From Elmis aenea (Eukaryota; Arthropoda; Insecta; Coleoptera; Elmidae): a stretch of DNA of 64,000 nucleotides. The position numbers and the translations under genes were made by a program. The stretch covers positions 13,991,222-14,055,221 of the forward strand of contig OX393583.1 of assembly GCA_947652605.1 (NCBI GenBank). Reading direction: 5' to 3'. Under the pieces are notes generated by a model. It worked only from the letters and a program-made list of their open reading frames with translations, was not told where the DNA came from and searched no databases. This document shows positions 33,019 through 44,222 of the stretch, piece by piece (positions within the stretch are counted from its first letter, which is position 1; every line of letters starts with the position of its first letter).

Positions 33019-33740
33019 TTGTTTTTTTTGTTATAAATATTGAACTAGAGAGCAAAAAAATTGAACTTTTTTCTAAACCGAAAATAACCGTTTTTTTTTT
33101 CGTTGAAACCGAAATTAACCGTAATAAAATTCGTTCCGCTTCCGGTTTCGGTTTTTAAAGTTTGCAGTTTTTCGTTTCGGTTCTTTTCAAAATTCCGGTT
33201 ATTTTTGGTTTTCGATTCAGTTCCGTTTCAACTCTCTGGTCACGGCCAAAAACAAAATAGTTGCCGGCACCGGTTTTGCTATCGTCTGTGAAAAGCGTCA
33301 ACTTCCGGCGCTGGTGCCGGCTGCGGCAACGGCACTGGTTTTGCCGTCGTGTGAGAAAACAGCCTTACTATCAATAAAACTGCTACCTAAAGCCGGGTCC
33401 ACATTTGCGAGCAAAAGTGAGAGCCGAGCCTAGCGCAATCCATCATTTTAGCAAGCCTGCTAAATACCAACACTTGGCTGACCGGTTTTGTTGCACTCGC
33501 GAACCTGTGGTCGTATTATGCCCGGTTTCTCCGACACATCTTAAGATCTAGCTGAATCTTAAGTTCGCCTTAACGGTATGAAGTGTTGCACCAAGCAATT
33601 TAACATATTCGACTTGAGCTGAGCTCACATCTTGAGTCGCTGTTTACTAGAACTTGAGCTGGAGTACATAACCTAAAATTATCTTGTATTTGCTTTTTTT
33701 GTAGTTAAATGTTTGTTTAAATTGTGGTTTAAGTTTAAAT

Positions 33741-33930
33741 ATGGATATTGACTTTATAAATATGATAGATGATGCAGATGATGACTTGTACGACCCTGTA
33801 ATTGCTCGAAGGCGATTTGTTCGCGCAAATCCATTTACGGATTTCGAATACGATCGTTTTTTTATGCGTTTTCGCCTCACAAAAGAGACTGTTATTGTGA
33901 TCTTAGATCAAATTGAGCCTCAATTGGAGT
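33741..33930 (+). pseudogene. N-terminal HARBI1-like transposase fragment
   Basis: MDIDFINMIDDADDDLYDPV starts an acidic leader followed by YDRFFMRFRLTKETVIVILD, the helical region that precedes the catalytic domain in Harbinger transposases. The frame is cut after about 63 codons by the palindromic insertion at 33934; no catalytic domain remains downstream. Confidence 0.7.
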
Positions 33931-33933
33931 ATA

Positions 33934-34857
33934 CAGGGTGTTTGAAACTCGAGTTTAAGCATGGGGATCTCGCGTATTATAATAGCTAGAGTATAGGTTT
34001 AAAATTGGCAAAGTTGCTAAATTTGGTGCTCATTAATAATCCAAAGAGAAATTGGAAATATCTCAAACAGTATCCGAGAAAATTAGGAAAAACTGGAAAA
34101 TACGATTTTTAAAAATCGTCTATAACTCCTTTGGAGTTTGAAATATTTTAAATGTGTAAAAAAGTTGCCCAAGCAACTTTTTAAGCCGAATCGGATGGTG
34201 GTCACAAATTTTTCCTAGGTCGATTCGTTTTTATTTTAGACAACCAACTTTGTTTTTTCTGATGGGCAGCATATCGCGTTTTTCTTCGTTATTAAAGTTC
34301 ATTTTTAGGACTAACAGGCCTTTAAAACTTTTAGATTGTTGATCGGTTGTCATGGAAACAACATAAACTACAATGACCGGCCAACCTGATTTATAATGGT
34401 TATTGTTTAAAACGTATTTTTTGAAATTTGACAATGAAAGAAAAAGTAAAATACCATGTGTGATAACATCAATGGATTTAGACAAATAAATGCTATTTGA
34501 TTATGTAAATAGCAAAAATTGCACCCATAAGAAAAAACAAAGTTGGTTGTCATAAAACAAAAACGAATCGATCTAGGGAAAATTTGTGACTATCATTTGA
34601 TTCGGCTTAAAAAGTTGCTTCGGCAATGTTTTTACACATATGAAATATTTCATACTCCAAAAGAGTTATAGACGATATTCAAAAATCGTATTTTCCAGTT
34701 TTTCATAATTTTCTCGGATACCGTTTGAGATATTTCCAATTTCTCTTTGGATTATTAATGAGCACCAAATTTAGCAACTTTGCCAAATTTAAACCTATAC
34801 TCTAGCTATTATAATAAGCGAGAACCCCATGCTTAAACTCGAATTTCAAACACCCTG
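33934..34857. mobile_element. 924-bp palindromic CAGGGTGTTTGAAA element
   Basis: CAGGGTGTTTGAAACTCGAG and the mirrored right end, TA on both flanks. Arms of about 300 nt surround a centre that on the minus strand encodes VVYVVSMTTDQQ and MNFNNEEKRDML, the start of a DUF4817-type transposase. Close relative at 59461-60366. Confidence 0.85.
34231..34485 (-). pseudogene. DUF4817-like transposase N-terminus inside the palindrome
   Basis: The frame ends VLKMNFNNEEKRDMLPIRKN; FNNEEKRDM is the hallmark opening of DUF4817 domains fused to Tc1/mariner transposases. Shortly after it the sequence runs into the palindrome arm. The same frame is kept in the copy at 59883-60314. Confidence 0.55.
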
Positions 34858-35786
34858 TATACATAATCTATTTATTTATTTTCTTCTACCAAGCTAACTA
34901 ATAATTGTTTTTCCTCCATGGTATAATTTATTCTTTTTTTTTCGCCATTTCAATACAAAATAAAATAATAAACACCGAACTGTAACTTTATATGTGACTA
35001 ACAGCTGATAGCAACAAGATGTCACAGGGAGCCGTTTTAACAGCTGTGATGTAAATGGCCAATGAAAATTAGCCATTTCAATCTGCCGCTAAAATGTGCC
35101 GACTTCTTGCAACGTTGCCAAACCGAGTTCTAACTTAGCTGAGATGTCTAACAGATTCCGGAATATGTTTTCTGTGGAACGCATTTGTATCTTGAGACGG
35201 TCTTAAATATAAGGCGGGCTTATAAATAAGTTCGATCTTGAGATGTGTCGGAGAAACCGGGCATTAAACTGTTAAGAGGCGGGCTCGCTGAAATGATGGA
35301 TTGCGCTAGGTTCGGCTCTCACTTTTGCTCGCAAATGTGGACGCGGCTTTACAAACCGTATTTATTTTATCAAGGTCACATAAATAAATCATAAATATGT
35401 CATGAAGATCCAAACCTAAACATACATTTGATGACTGATAATTGATAAATATTGGGAAAATCAGAATTGCCTTGTTGGTTTTACATTTTTCATGCTTTTG
35501 TGTGTGCAATCGGTCTTATCTAACGTACTTTTGGAATTTTTAAAGATTGGTTAAGTACTGATAGCGTACATGTTTGATGCGTTTTAACTGACGAATACTT
35601 CCTTACAATCCGTAATTTTAAAGTTGAATAAAACGATTATTTGCTTTTTAGAACTGTCTTTAATTCAAGTTTGACTATGCAAGGTCCAGCGGCGCAACCA
35701 GAAATTTTGAATGCGGCGTGCAGCAAAATATTTTTTTAATAAAATTGTTTATAGCAAAAAAAACTTATTATAAGAATTTGGAGAAA

Positions 35787-37214
35787 AACTAGGGAAATCA
35801 GAAACTATTTTATAAAATACTGAAAAATTTAAGAACAGACCGTAAACACCAACTAATAACTATCAAGGATAAAGCAGGAAATATACCTACTAACAGACGA
35901 AAAGGAGATAATGGAAAGATGGAAAGAATACTTTGAAGAGTTATTAAACCCGAACAAAAAGAAAATTACACTAAAAAATGAAAGAAAAGAGCAGACAAAA
36001 CTCAACACAGAAGAACAAGAAGGCGGCATCACAATAGAGGAACTACAACAAGGATTAAGGAAATTAAAAAACGGTAAAACACCAGGACATGACAGAATAA
36101 CAAGCGAAATGTTAAAAAATATGGGACCCCAAGGAACACGTCTACTTCTAGAAGTCATGAACAAGGCATGGTCCGAAGAAATAATACCGAAAGACTGTGA
36201 GATAGGTAGGATACTGCCTATATTTAAGAAGGGGGACAGCAAAGATTGCAATGATTACAGGGGCACAATGCTTCTCAGCACAGCACTAAAATTGTACGAA
36301 CAAATATTAGCACAAAAACTAACAAAAATATTAGATAAGACATAAACAGAATCACAAAGTGGATTTAGAAAAGGTAGGAGTGTTCAGGATCACATATTCA
36401 CAATTAAACAGATTATAACCAAAACACAACTAAAAAGAGAAAAAGCATACTTCGCATATATAGATCTACAAAAAGCATTCGATAAAGTGTCTAGACAAAA
36501 AGTTTTGGAGATCCCTGAAGAAAGAAAGGTAGACAATAAACTAATAAGAAATATCAGATGCTTGTATAAGAAGACAATAAATAGCGTGGTAACGAAAAAC
36601 ATGAAATCAGACTTTTTCAATACAGAAGATGGATTAAGACAAGGGGGAGGAATGAGCCCAATATTGTTTACAATATTTATGGACAACATAATTAAGAACA
36701 AACAAAAAGTTAAAAGTTTATTCGTAGGCTATAAGAATTTACAGAAGGTCGAAATAGCAGAGTGTGCGTTCGCAGACGATGTAGTCATTATGGCAGAGAA
36801 TGTAAAAGATCTCAAAACTAATATAGAAATTTGGAAAAAAGCATTAGAAGAAAATGGAATAGAAATAAATCACAAGAAAACAAAAGTGATGATGACAAAC
36901 AAGGAAACGAGAACATAAACATAGAAATTGAAGAAGAAAAAATTGAAACCCTACAATATTTTGAATTTGACTACCTTGGAGTAGCAATCGAGAAGACAGG
37001 ACTACAAGAAGTGAAAATTAACAAGAGAATAGAAAAAGCAATGAAAACCTACTATGCTATCGACAAGACGTTCATTTATAAAAAAGAAATCGCAAAAAAG
37101 ACCAAAATAAATGTATACCGCACAATATTCCTCTTAAGTCGTACTTTCTTATGGGCGAATGACATTTTAAATTTTATTCCAGGGAAAAAAATTCTGAAGA
37201 TGGTAAGCGGATGA
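35787..37214 (+). pseudogene. Non-LTR reverse transcriptase, copy B (no Harbinger)
   Basis: Same element as 20535-23770 with an intact NGKTPGHDRI block. Lesions: TAA at 36343 (copy A has TTA) and a one-base deletion near 36903. FADDVVIMAE is at about 36769. Ends MVSG at 37214. Confidence 0.85.
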
Positions 37215-37734
37215 CCTGACTATAAATCATACTTCCAATTACGTGTTTTCTTTCTAATTATCCCACAAAGTCAATGGGAAACACCTAAACATTTCGGCCA
37301 AGTTTGATAGCTCTAGCTTAAACGGCTAGGACGTAATCGATTTTTTAATTTTTTTTCTTGCAACTTTGGAGGTCTCTAACTTTGAAAGGAAGCATTTTCG
37401 GATAACAAAATATTTGACAAATGGTCATCATTTTCACTCAGGAATATGCACCTACTTTTTGGCGGTGTATAATCGGGACACCCTGTATAGAACACATTGG
37501 CAACTTAAAAATGTGTAATAACCTTGTATTTCAATTTTTTTAACACTTCCTACTTAAGGGTGGAGTCTATGTATAATTTCACCTTCGCCCAAATTAAGAA
37601 GAAATTTAAACATGAATTTTGACAATTTTTTTCTAGGCATTATGGTCACACCAAAAAATAAAAGACGTTTTAACTACATGAATGCATTTTTGTTTATTAC
37701 AACCCTTTTTAATTATTGTTACATTTATTTTCAG

Positions 37735-37946
37735 TATGATACGGACAACAACGGCCATATCAACCTAAAAGAGTTGGAAGTCTTCATAAATAGTAGGGAA
37801 TATGATAACGACATTCCTGAACATGTCGTTCGTAAAATTCACGAGAGAGTAGATCAAGACGGAAATGGAGAGTTGGATTATGAAGAGTTTGTAAATATGA
37901 TCACACATCCAGACTACAGACCGCTTTTTGGGCATTTACTTAAAAG
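37735..37946 (+). CDS. rho-4: Rhomboid-4-like protease, EF-hand exon
   Basis: A 212-nt exon, acceptor ATTTTCAG|TATGAT, donor AAAAG|GTAATA. It encodes residues 37-106 of the model: EF loop 1 (D38, D40, N42, E49) and EF loop 2 (D76, D78, N80, E87), both canonical calcium loops, then FGHLLK leading toward the first membrane helix. The two bases left over join with the C at 42603, which fixes the next exon. The cytosolic EF-hands make calcium control of the protease likely, as shown for Drosophila rhomboid-4. Confidence 0.9.
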
Positions 37947-38366
37947 GTAATACAATTTTTAACTTAATCCCGAAGATTTCGCTGCAAGCTTCACGTTTTA
38001 AGTCGAACTTCTAGGCGCGTTCGTTCGTATTTCCTCCACATATTTCTATCGTTGTTCCAACTTCGGTATTTAACCCATTTACCAACTCTTACCTTACTCA
38101 AAGGGTTTCCGAGTCTAAACTATTTTTCTATTACCGGGATTCGAGACTTGAAAAAACAAAAATCCCGAGACTTGTTTTTGGAATCATTGGTTTGATTTTA
38201 ATAATTTTGCAAAAGACGAGACTCTAAATATTAAACCTTAAGAGAAAATACGTCGTAACAAAATTGCCTACTACCAAAAATGTTCTCTCGCAGTCAGTGC
38301 TTCTTCTTCTTCTTCTTTCTTATTCGTACACGTTTCTACCGTTTGTTGAAGGGCTTTTGTTTCCCT

Positions 38367-38572
38367 TTATGTATGTGGCATCTTTTTGTATACTTTTCTC
38401 CATATTTTTATATCTCTTGTTAGTTCTCTAACCCTACTCCACTCGATTTCTCTATTTGTTGCAACTTCTTTCGCGTCCTCATTCCAAGTTTTCCTTGGTC
38501 TTCCTTTTCGATGTTTTCCTTCCATTTGCGCTTCATATGCTTTCCTGGGCATCCTATCTTCTTTGATTCTAT
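38367..38572 (-). pseudogene. Non-LTR retrotransposon C-terminus, copy B
   Basis: Counterpart of 24929-25134 with RKGRPRKTWNEDAKEVA and the end YKKMPHT; interrupted by the element starting at 38574. Confidence 0.7.
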
Positions 38573-38573
38573 A

Positions 38574-38764
38574 CAGGGTGAGTCACGACGGACGCCACAG
38601 AGTTTTATGGCGAAACGGTTTATATTTTCCAATTTCTGTCGCGGTTAGATTATGCGAGTCAATAAGGGCTATATTTTAAAAATATTTTCAAACATACAGG
38701 GTGCCCCAATCTTCATTTTGAGCTGAGAAAAAGCGCGTCATTTACTTTTCGATTAAATAAATTT
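38574..38764. mobile_element. CAGGGTGAGTC-family element, truncated in copy B
   Basis: Same insertion as 25137 in copy A, but after GATTAAATAAATTT the sequence switches to unrelated AT-rich DNA, so the rest of the element is missing here. Confidence 0.65.
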
Positions 38765-39276
38765 GTGTAGATTTTGTACAATAATAAAACATATCATCAT
38801 CTCTCTGTACATCAGAATGATGTAAATATTTTAATAAACAAATAAGTTTTTTATCTTTGTCGTTCAATTATTCTTTTCAAAAATACTTCTTACGTGTTAT
38901 AACCCAATTCCGAGTTTTGCCCTTAATGTTTTTCAGTAAAAAAAATTTAAATGACATGTCGTTTACTAGGTGGCGTCTTTGCGACTTAACACGTTGACTG
39001 CGGCGCTATTCGACAGTACTTTGGCGTTGACTGCGTTACATACCGCCGGGGTCTTGTAACGCTCATCTTTGCTGTGCCTTACATACCGCGCGGGGTATGT
39101 ACGCAAGGTTAAAAACAAACCCATCTAAAACTTTTTTGCTAACTGTTTGGATATTTTGGCAATGGAATCTTTATTACAAAGAACCAATTTAATAAGGTCT
39201 CACTCCGCACTTATCTCCGGGGATCAGAAAGCATAAAAAAAAATTGTAAAATTTATCATCCATATTTATGCCAATA

Positions 39277-39504
39277 TCACCACTCACTATCACTTTGACG
39301 TGATTCCTCATCTTCACTAGATGCTTCTCTAGACGAAATCTTATAGGTTTTATCACTAATAGAATCGTCGCTGTTATATGGATCTTCCTCAGAACTTTCA
39401 TCCTGGTAATCATCATCAAATTGGACACTTGGCTCTTCACTTTCCACATTCTTACAAAATTCTTTTGCCGCTAATTCTAAAATTTTCTTAGCCCGACTAG
39501 ACAT
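39277..39504 (-). pseudogene. piggyBac-type transposase N-terminal fragment
   Basis: MSSRAKKILELAAKEFCKN is followed by a long acidic, serine-rich stretch (ESSEEDPYNSDDS, SSEDEESRQ), the usual unstructured head of piggyBac transposases. It runs into a stop before any DDD catalytic domain. The TTAA-flanked context supports the assignment. Confidence 0.6.
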
Positions 39505-39733
39505 ATTAACCGTTTAACTGGTAATGACGAGCTCAGTTTGTTAAGGGTTTAATAATAGTAATTAACTGATTAACTGAACTAGTTGTTACAAATACTCAGG
39601 TATGCCAGCATTAGCGGTAAATATACCGTTAATAATAAGCTTAACAACTTTTAAAGTAAGCTGAATATTAACAGTGACAAATGATTCAAGTTAATATTTC
39701 TAAGATAAAATATGAAATAATACTATATCTATA

Positions 39734-40844
39734 CAGGGTGCCCATTTTTCTAACCTGTTGTATGGGTAACTCCGTTAATATTAGAGATACAGAAACGTTT
39801 AAATTAGCAAATTTGTGCAGAATTTAAAGGGAAATCTGATGCCATTTTCAAATTTGACCTACGTCATCAACTTTTTGAAATATTTTGAAAAAACTGAAAA
39901 AGGTCGATTTTTTCAAACTTGAATAATTCCGTAACCATATGAGTTAGAACCAAAATAAAAATTTGCTTTTGTAAATGTTTTTACGTAGATTTCAAATATG
40001 TTAACGAAATTTTCATAGCACTCTCGATTTCCGAGTTCTAGCACAAACTTGCATTTTTTTAAATAGAAGTCATAGTTGGCTATGGTCTTATTAAAAAGGT
40101 TATTTTTTTCTCGTTTCAATGATATAAGGGTTGTTTTGCTTTACTTTCGTAGTTTTTCTTTAAATAAGCAAAAATCATTTTACATGTTCACTGCCTACTA
40201 ATAGATGGGAGTTATCCTGTGTTGATGTTCTTTTTTTTTCAATCATCTACCCGGGAGTTGTCCCTTGAATGTGGTGTCAACTGAAAAGGCTGTAACTGCC
40301 TAATAATTGCTACACTAACGATAAGAGACAACTCTTAAATGTCACATCGAAAAAAAAAGAACATCAACACAGGATAACTCCCATCTATTAGTAGGCAGTG
40401 AACATGTAAAATGATTTTTGCTTATTTAAAGAAAAACTACAAAAGGAAAGCATAACAACCCTTATATCATTGAAACGAGAAAAATAATAAGGCCATAGCC
40501 AACTATGACTTCCATTTAAAAAAATGCAAGTTTGTGCTATAACTCGGAAATCGAGAGTGCTATAAAAATTTCGTTAACATATTTGAAATCTACGTAAAAA
40601 CATCTATAAGAGCAAATTTTTATTTTGGTTCTAACTCATATGGTTACGGAATTATTCAAGTTTGAAAAAATCGACCTTTTTCAGTTTTTTCAAAATATTT
40701 CAAAAAGTTGATAACGTAGGTCAGATTTGAAAATGGCATCAGATTTCCCTTTAAATTCTGCACAAATTTGCTAATTTAAACGTTTCTGTATCTCTAATAT
40801 TAACGGAGTTACCCATACAACAGGTTAGAAAAATGGGCACCCTG
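39734..40844. mobile_element. 1.1-kb palindromic CAGGGTGCCCATTTTTC element
   Basis: Near-perfect inverted arms of over 500 nt with TA flanks, nested in the piggyBac. Same family as 61767-63325, but the central coding part is deleted. Confidence 0.88.
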
Positions 40845-41629
40845 TATATAAATTTATTTGTTTATTACATTATAAAAATGTATTTTTTTTTGGGACAACT
40901 ATAATAAATTAATTTGCCAGTTAAAGAGTTAAACCGTTTTTTATTTAAGTGCAATTCTAAATGGTAAAATAGCCGAGAATCGTTAGTACATGCAAGATAC
41001 TGCCTATCGGCCGTACCTACCGCCGGAGACTCGTGCCGCACAGAAGTAACAATTATGAATTCTGTGCGTTACATATCGCCGGCGACTTGTATTAAAAAAT
41101 ATGCCACGTTTTGGTTGCGATAACTTCAATATTCTCGAAGCTGTTTATAAAAGTAAAATCGGAAGAAAAATAAAGTTTATATAAGCTACGCGCGTGGGTA
41201 ATGTTTTGTAAATTTCGCTCCCGCACAGTAGGAATGACTGCTACAAGACCCGGGGGTATGTAACGCAGTCAACGTGTTAAGGATTCAACTGTTATTTTTA
41301 GTGATTTAAGAACTTCTGAAGTATTTTTTAATATATATTTTAAATTTAAAATAAGTTTTTTGTTTCATAAATTCCTTAATAAATTCAAAATGGAAGAAAA
41401 TCGTACTTTTACCAATTTTAAATCGTTTAATAGAAATTGTATTAAAGTCTTGAGTCTGGTATAATTTTCCAGGAACTTGAGAATACAAAAAATGTATTAA
41501 TTCTCAGAACAAAAACCCTACTCTCCACATATTCTTACATGTTCCTTTCGATTTTTTCTCTTTTTCTTCCCATTCCTCTCTTGTTTCATAATCTCTCTTT
41601 ACCAGTTTGTTATTATCCGTCTAGAGCAG

Positions 41630-41760
41630 AGTTGAGCAGATTTAAATCGATTGATTTAAATCACGATTAAAATCATGATTTAAATCAAGTGATTTAAAAA
41701 AAAAATCATCGATTTAAATCAAGTTATTTTTTTTTAAATCATCAATTTAAATCATTGATT
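41630..41760. repeat. GATTTAAATCA repeat cluster
   Basis: At least five overlapping ATTTAAATCA-type motifs next to CAGAGTTGAGCAGATTTAAA, which resembles a hAT terminal region. No complete element resolved. Confidence 0.55.
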
Positions 41761-41988
41761 ATATGAGTACAATAAAATATTGTAATAAAGAGTCTTCCAA
41801 TAATTTCAATTATATGTCATTAGCGTTTTGTTCCTTACAAGCGATTCCTCTCAAGTATTTATATTTTGTATTTTATTTATTTCAATTTTCTCAATGTTTA
41901 TGTCGTGATTTGTATCGTGTGTTCTTGTTTTCATTCATTTTATCTCTTCAACATTTATTTTCATACTTGGTTTTTTCAGTTTATTATA

Positions 41989-42310
41989 CAGGGTGGTGCA
42001 TTTTTCGATGCTCACCATTGCTATCTTGGAAACGGTAAGAGATACAAGGTCGGTTAAATTAGAGAAAAGTTGCACATTTTATGGCCATCGAGAAACTAAA
42101 AAGAAATTCTAGAGATATTTGATTCATTTTTGATTTATTACACAAAAAAAAGTTTTTTTGTAATAAATCAAAAACGAATCAAAATATCCAGTATTTCTTT
42201 TCAGATTCTTAATCGCCATAAAAATGTGCAACTTTTCTCTAATTTAACCGACCTTGTATCTCTTACCGTTTCCAAGATGGCAATGGTGCGCATCGAAAAA
42301 TGCACCACAC
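41989..42310. mobile_element. 322-bp palindromic CAGGGTGGTGCATTTTTC element
   Basis: CAGGGTGGTGCATTTTTCGA at the left, TCGAAAAATGCACCACAC at the right, TA flanks. Arms meet around 42150. Lies about 290 bp upstream of a rhomboid exon. Confidence 0.85.
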
Positions 42311-42602
42311 TATATAAATTCTAATTGAACTGTTTTTTTCCGTTTCTCCTAGAATCACAAAATATCATCGCAGCACAGAATTGTATACATTGATTCTGGT
42401 ATCTAATGATGCAATATCTCACCTGTAGTTTACATTTTTGTGGCTTCATCCAACATCAAATTGAACAATAACTGGCTCAAAATACATCGCTCATTCTTAA
42501 TTCTAACATAACTTTAGGTGCTCTTATATAAAATTGCTAGTCACCATATAAGATACTGTGTTAGCTTCGGTTCTTTTAAGTTTTGTAATATATTGTTCAC
42601 AG

Positions 42603-42860
42603 CTACATCAACGTTCTCTTACCACCTCAACAATCGGAAACACGTGATAGTGCAGGTCAATACGAAGATCAATATACTTGTTGTCCACCTCCAGTGGGGA
42701 TGGTCATTATTTCTCTAATTGAAATAATTTTTTACATAGTCGACACATCGTACGGATCAACCGCATCATCAACTGGTCCTGTCGCCACTGCCCTTATATA
42801 TGATCCTCAGCGAAGATATGAAGTATGGAGATACGTCACTTACATGTTTGTGCATATCGG
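42603..42860 (+). CDS. rho-4: Rhomboid-4-like protease, first membrane exon
   Basis: Acceptor TTGTTCACAG|C, donor ATCGG|GTAAGT. The single leading base completes the codon begun by the EF-hand exon, and 85 codons follow without a stop. Contents: a polar linker, QYEDQYTCCPPPVGM (a cysteine/proline motif typical just before helix 1 in this subfamily), helix 1 MVIISLIEIIFYIV, an extracytosolic loop, then YEVWRYVTYMFVHIG, the conserved WR loop and start of helix 2. The 4.6-kb intron before it holds the piggyBac element. Confidence 0.88.
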
Positions 42861-42985
42861 GTAAGTTAAAAGCAATTAAATCATCAAATAACAAATGATT
42901 AGAGGTATACAATCACACATGACTGATATTTAATTTAAGTAAATATTATTATTATTTATATATATTTATATTTATTCTGTTTTAG

Positions 42986-43199
42986 TGTTATACATTTGAT
43001 TGTCAATCTGGCGGTTCAACTACTACTCGGTACGCCCCTGGAGATGGTTCACGGATGGTGGCGTGTGTTGTTCATCTATTTCGCCGGTGTTATCGCAGGA
43101 TCTTTGGGCACGTCTATTACGGATCCCGCTGTGAAATTAGCAGGAGCCAGCGGTGGCGTTTATTCTCTCATTACCGCACATATTGCAACTTTAATTATG
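42986..43199 (+). CDS. rho-4: Rhomboid-4-like protease, catalytic serine exon
   Basis: A 214-nt exon, acceptor TTTTAG|TGTTAT, donor ATG|GTAAAT. It encodes HLIVN (His196 and Asn200, oxyanion-hole residues), helix 3 RVLFIYFAGVIAGSLG and GASGG with nucleophile Ser248, then helix 4. Same length and phases as the exon at 1902-2115 and closely similar in sequence, showing that the two rhomboid genes arose by tandem duplication. Confidence 0.95.
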
Positions 43200-43249
43200 G
43201 TAAATATACAGGGGTTCCGATTTGCATTGGGATTCATGGTTATGTATTG

Positions 43250-43878
43250 AGGTAGCCATACACGTTGCGGTATACCTGTCAGGTTTGCCTGAACAATAAA
43301 AAATACCTGAACAGTTTTGACTCTACACACGCTACGGTAACCCGTAGAGGTTTTCAGTTGACCATGGCATCGACACAAGAAAACGCGGTGGCAGTGATAG
43401 GATTTTTACTCGTTATGGAATCCTGTAAAAAAAAAAACGAAGAGAAAAACGCGAAAAATTGCGTAAAGTGGCTTTTGAAGAGAAAACAATACCGTCATAT
43501 TAACTTTTTACAAGAATTAAGAATAGAACCCAAGGACTATCGTAATTTCTTACGTACGAATTTATATATTTCAATGAACTCTTCAATAACAGTGTTATGT
43601 TTACGATTTGACATATTTCTTAGCCATTTCTAAACAAAATTTAGCACTGCATACTGCATAGAACATCTGTCTAATTCTCTCACATAACTGAGACCTGTGC
43701 AGGCGAGCGGCACACACGTTCCGGTTTGTAGTCTGGTGCAGGTAGTAAGAATCGAATTTCGATTCTTCTCCGGTCGCCTGAACAGGTAACATTGCTGTGC
43801 AGTTATGTTACACATACGCTCCGGTATACCTGCAACCAGGCAAAACAGACAGGTATACCGCAACGTGTATGGCCACCC
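43250..43878. mobile_element. Harbinger derivative in the last intron
   Basis: GTAGCCATACACGTTGCGGT is mirrored by ACCGCAACGTGTATGGCCAC at the right; the interior includes a transposase start at 43364. The target duplication is unclear. It begins only about 50 bp after the serine exon. Confidence 0.7.
43364..43633 (+). pseudogene. Harbinger transposase N-terminal fragment
   Basis: From ATG 43364: MASTQENAVAVIGF, then CVKWLLKRKQYRHINFLQEL and YRNFLRTN, matching the WLLRR..QYSHINLLQEL..DYRNYLR block near the start of nuclease-like Harbinger transposases. No catalytic domain follows. Confidence 0.65.
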
Positions 43879-44222
43879 TTAGAGTGGTCCTTTTTTTTTT
43901 TTTTAGGATAGTTTTGTTCTACCTATGAATGAAACCATGCATGAAAATTTTTAGATCATTTGAGCAATATTAATTTAACGGTCTCTAGAATGATTTGAAA
44001 TTTAGCATTGATTGTTAAGTAGGAAAACGCGGGACAGAATGGGTTATTTAACGTTTCAGGACTTAGAGCAACTCAAGCAATATTTTCCTTTTTGTGATAT
44101 GAATCCTCTGCAAACAATTTTTGAATAACCATTTATTAATAATAAATTAAAAATATCAACTCTTTTTTAGTAACAAAATACGAAATGTAACTTTTTCTCC
44201 AATGGAAAATAATTTGTTACAA

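Larger units (their letters stand above)
33519..35263. mobile_element. Harbinger derivative nested in the MITE
   Basis: TGCCCGGTTTCTCCGACACA and its inverted copy at the right are flanked by TTA on both sides (33516-33518, 35264-35266). It holds the first part of a transposase gene (33741-33930) and is itself interrupted by a palindrome. Confidence 0.85.
33390..35349. mobile_element. MITE with AAGCCGGGTCCACATT ends (copy B allele), interrupted
   Basis: AAGCCGGGTCCACATTTGCG at the left is mirrored by AAATGTGGACGCGGCTT at the right, TA on both flanks. Without the nested Harbinger it is about 212 bp. Confidence 0.8.
25877..38764. repeat. Haplotype-like copy B of the 13-kb segment
   Basis: Begins at the base equivalent to 11708 and follows copy A to the equivalent of 25326. 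This copy is physically continuous with the downstream rhomboid exons and is therefore the one to use for the gene model. Confidence 0.9.
38990..41276. mobile_element. piggyBac-like element with TTAA duplication
   Basis: CACGTTGACTGCGGCG and GCAGTCAACGTG ends lie directly inside TTAA on both sides (38986-38989, 41277-41280). Subterminal TTACATACCGC motifs recur. It contains a transposase N-terminus at 39277-39504 and a nested palindrome at 39734-40844. Confidence 0.88.
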
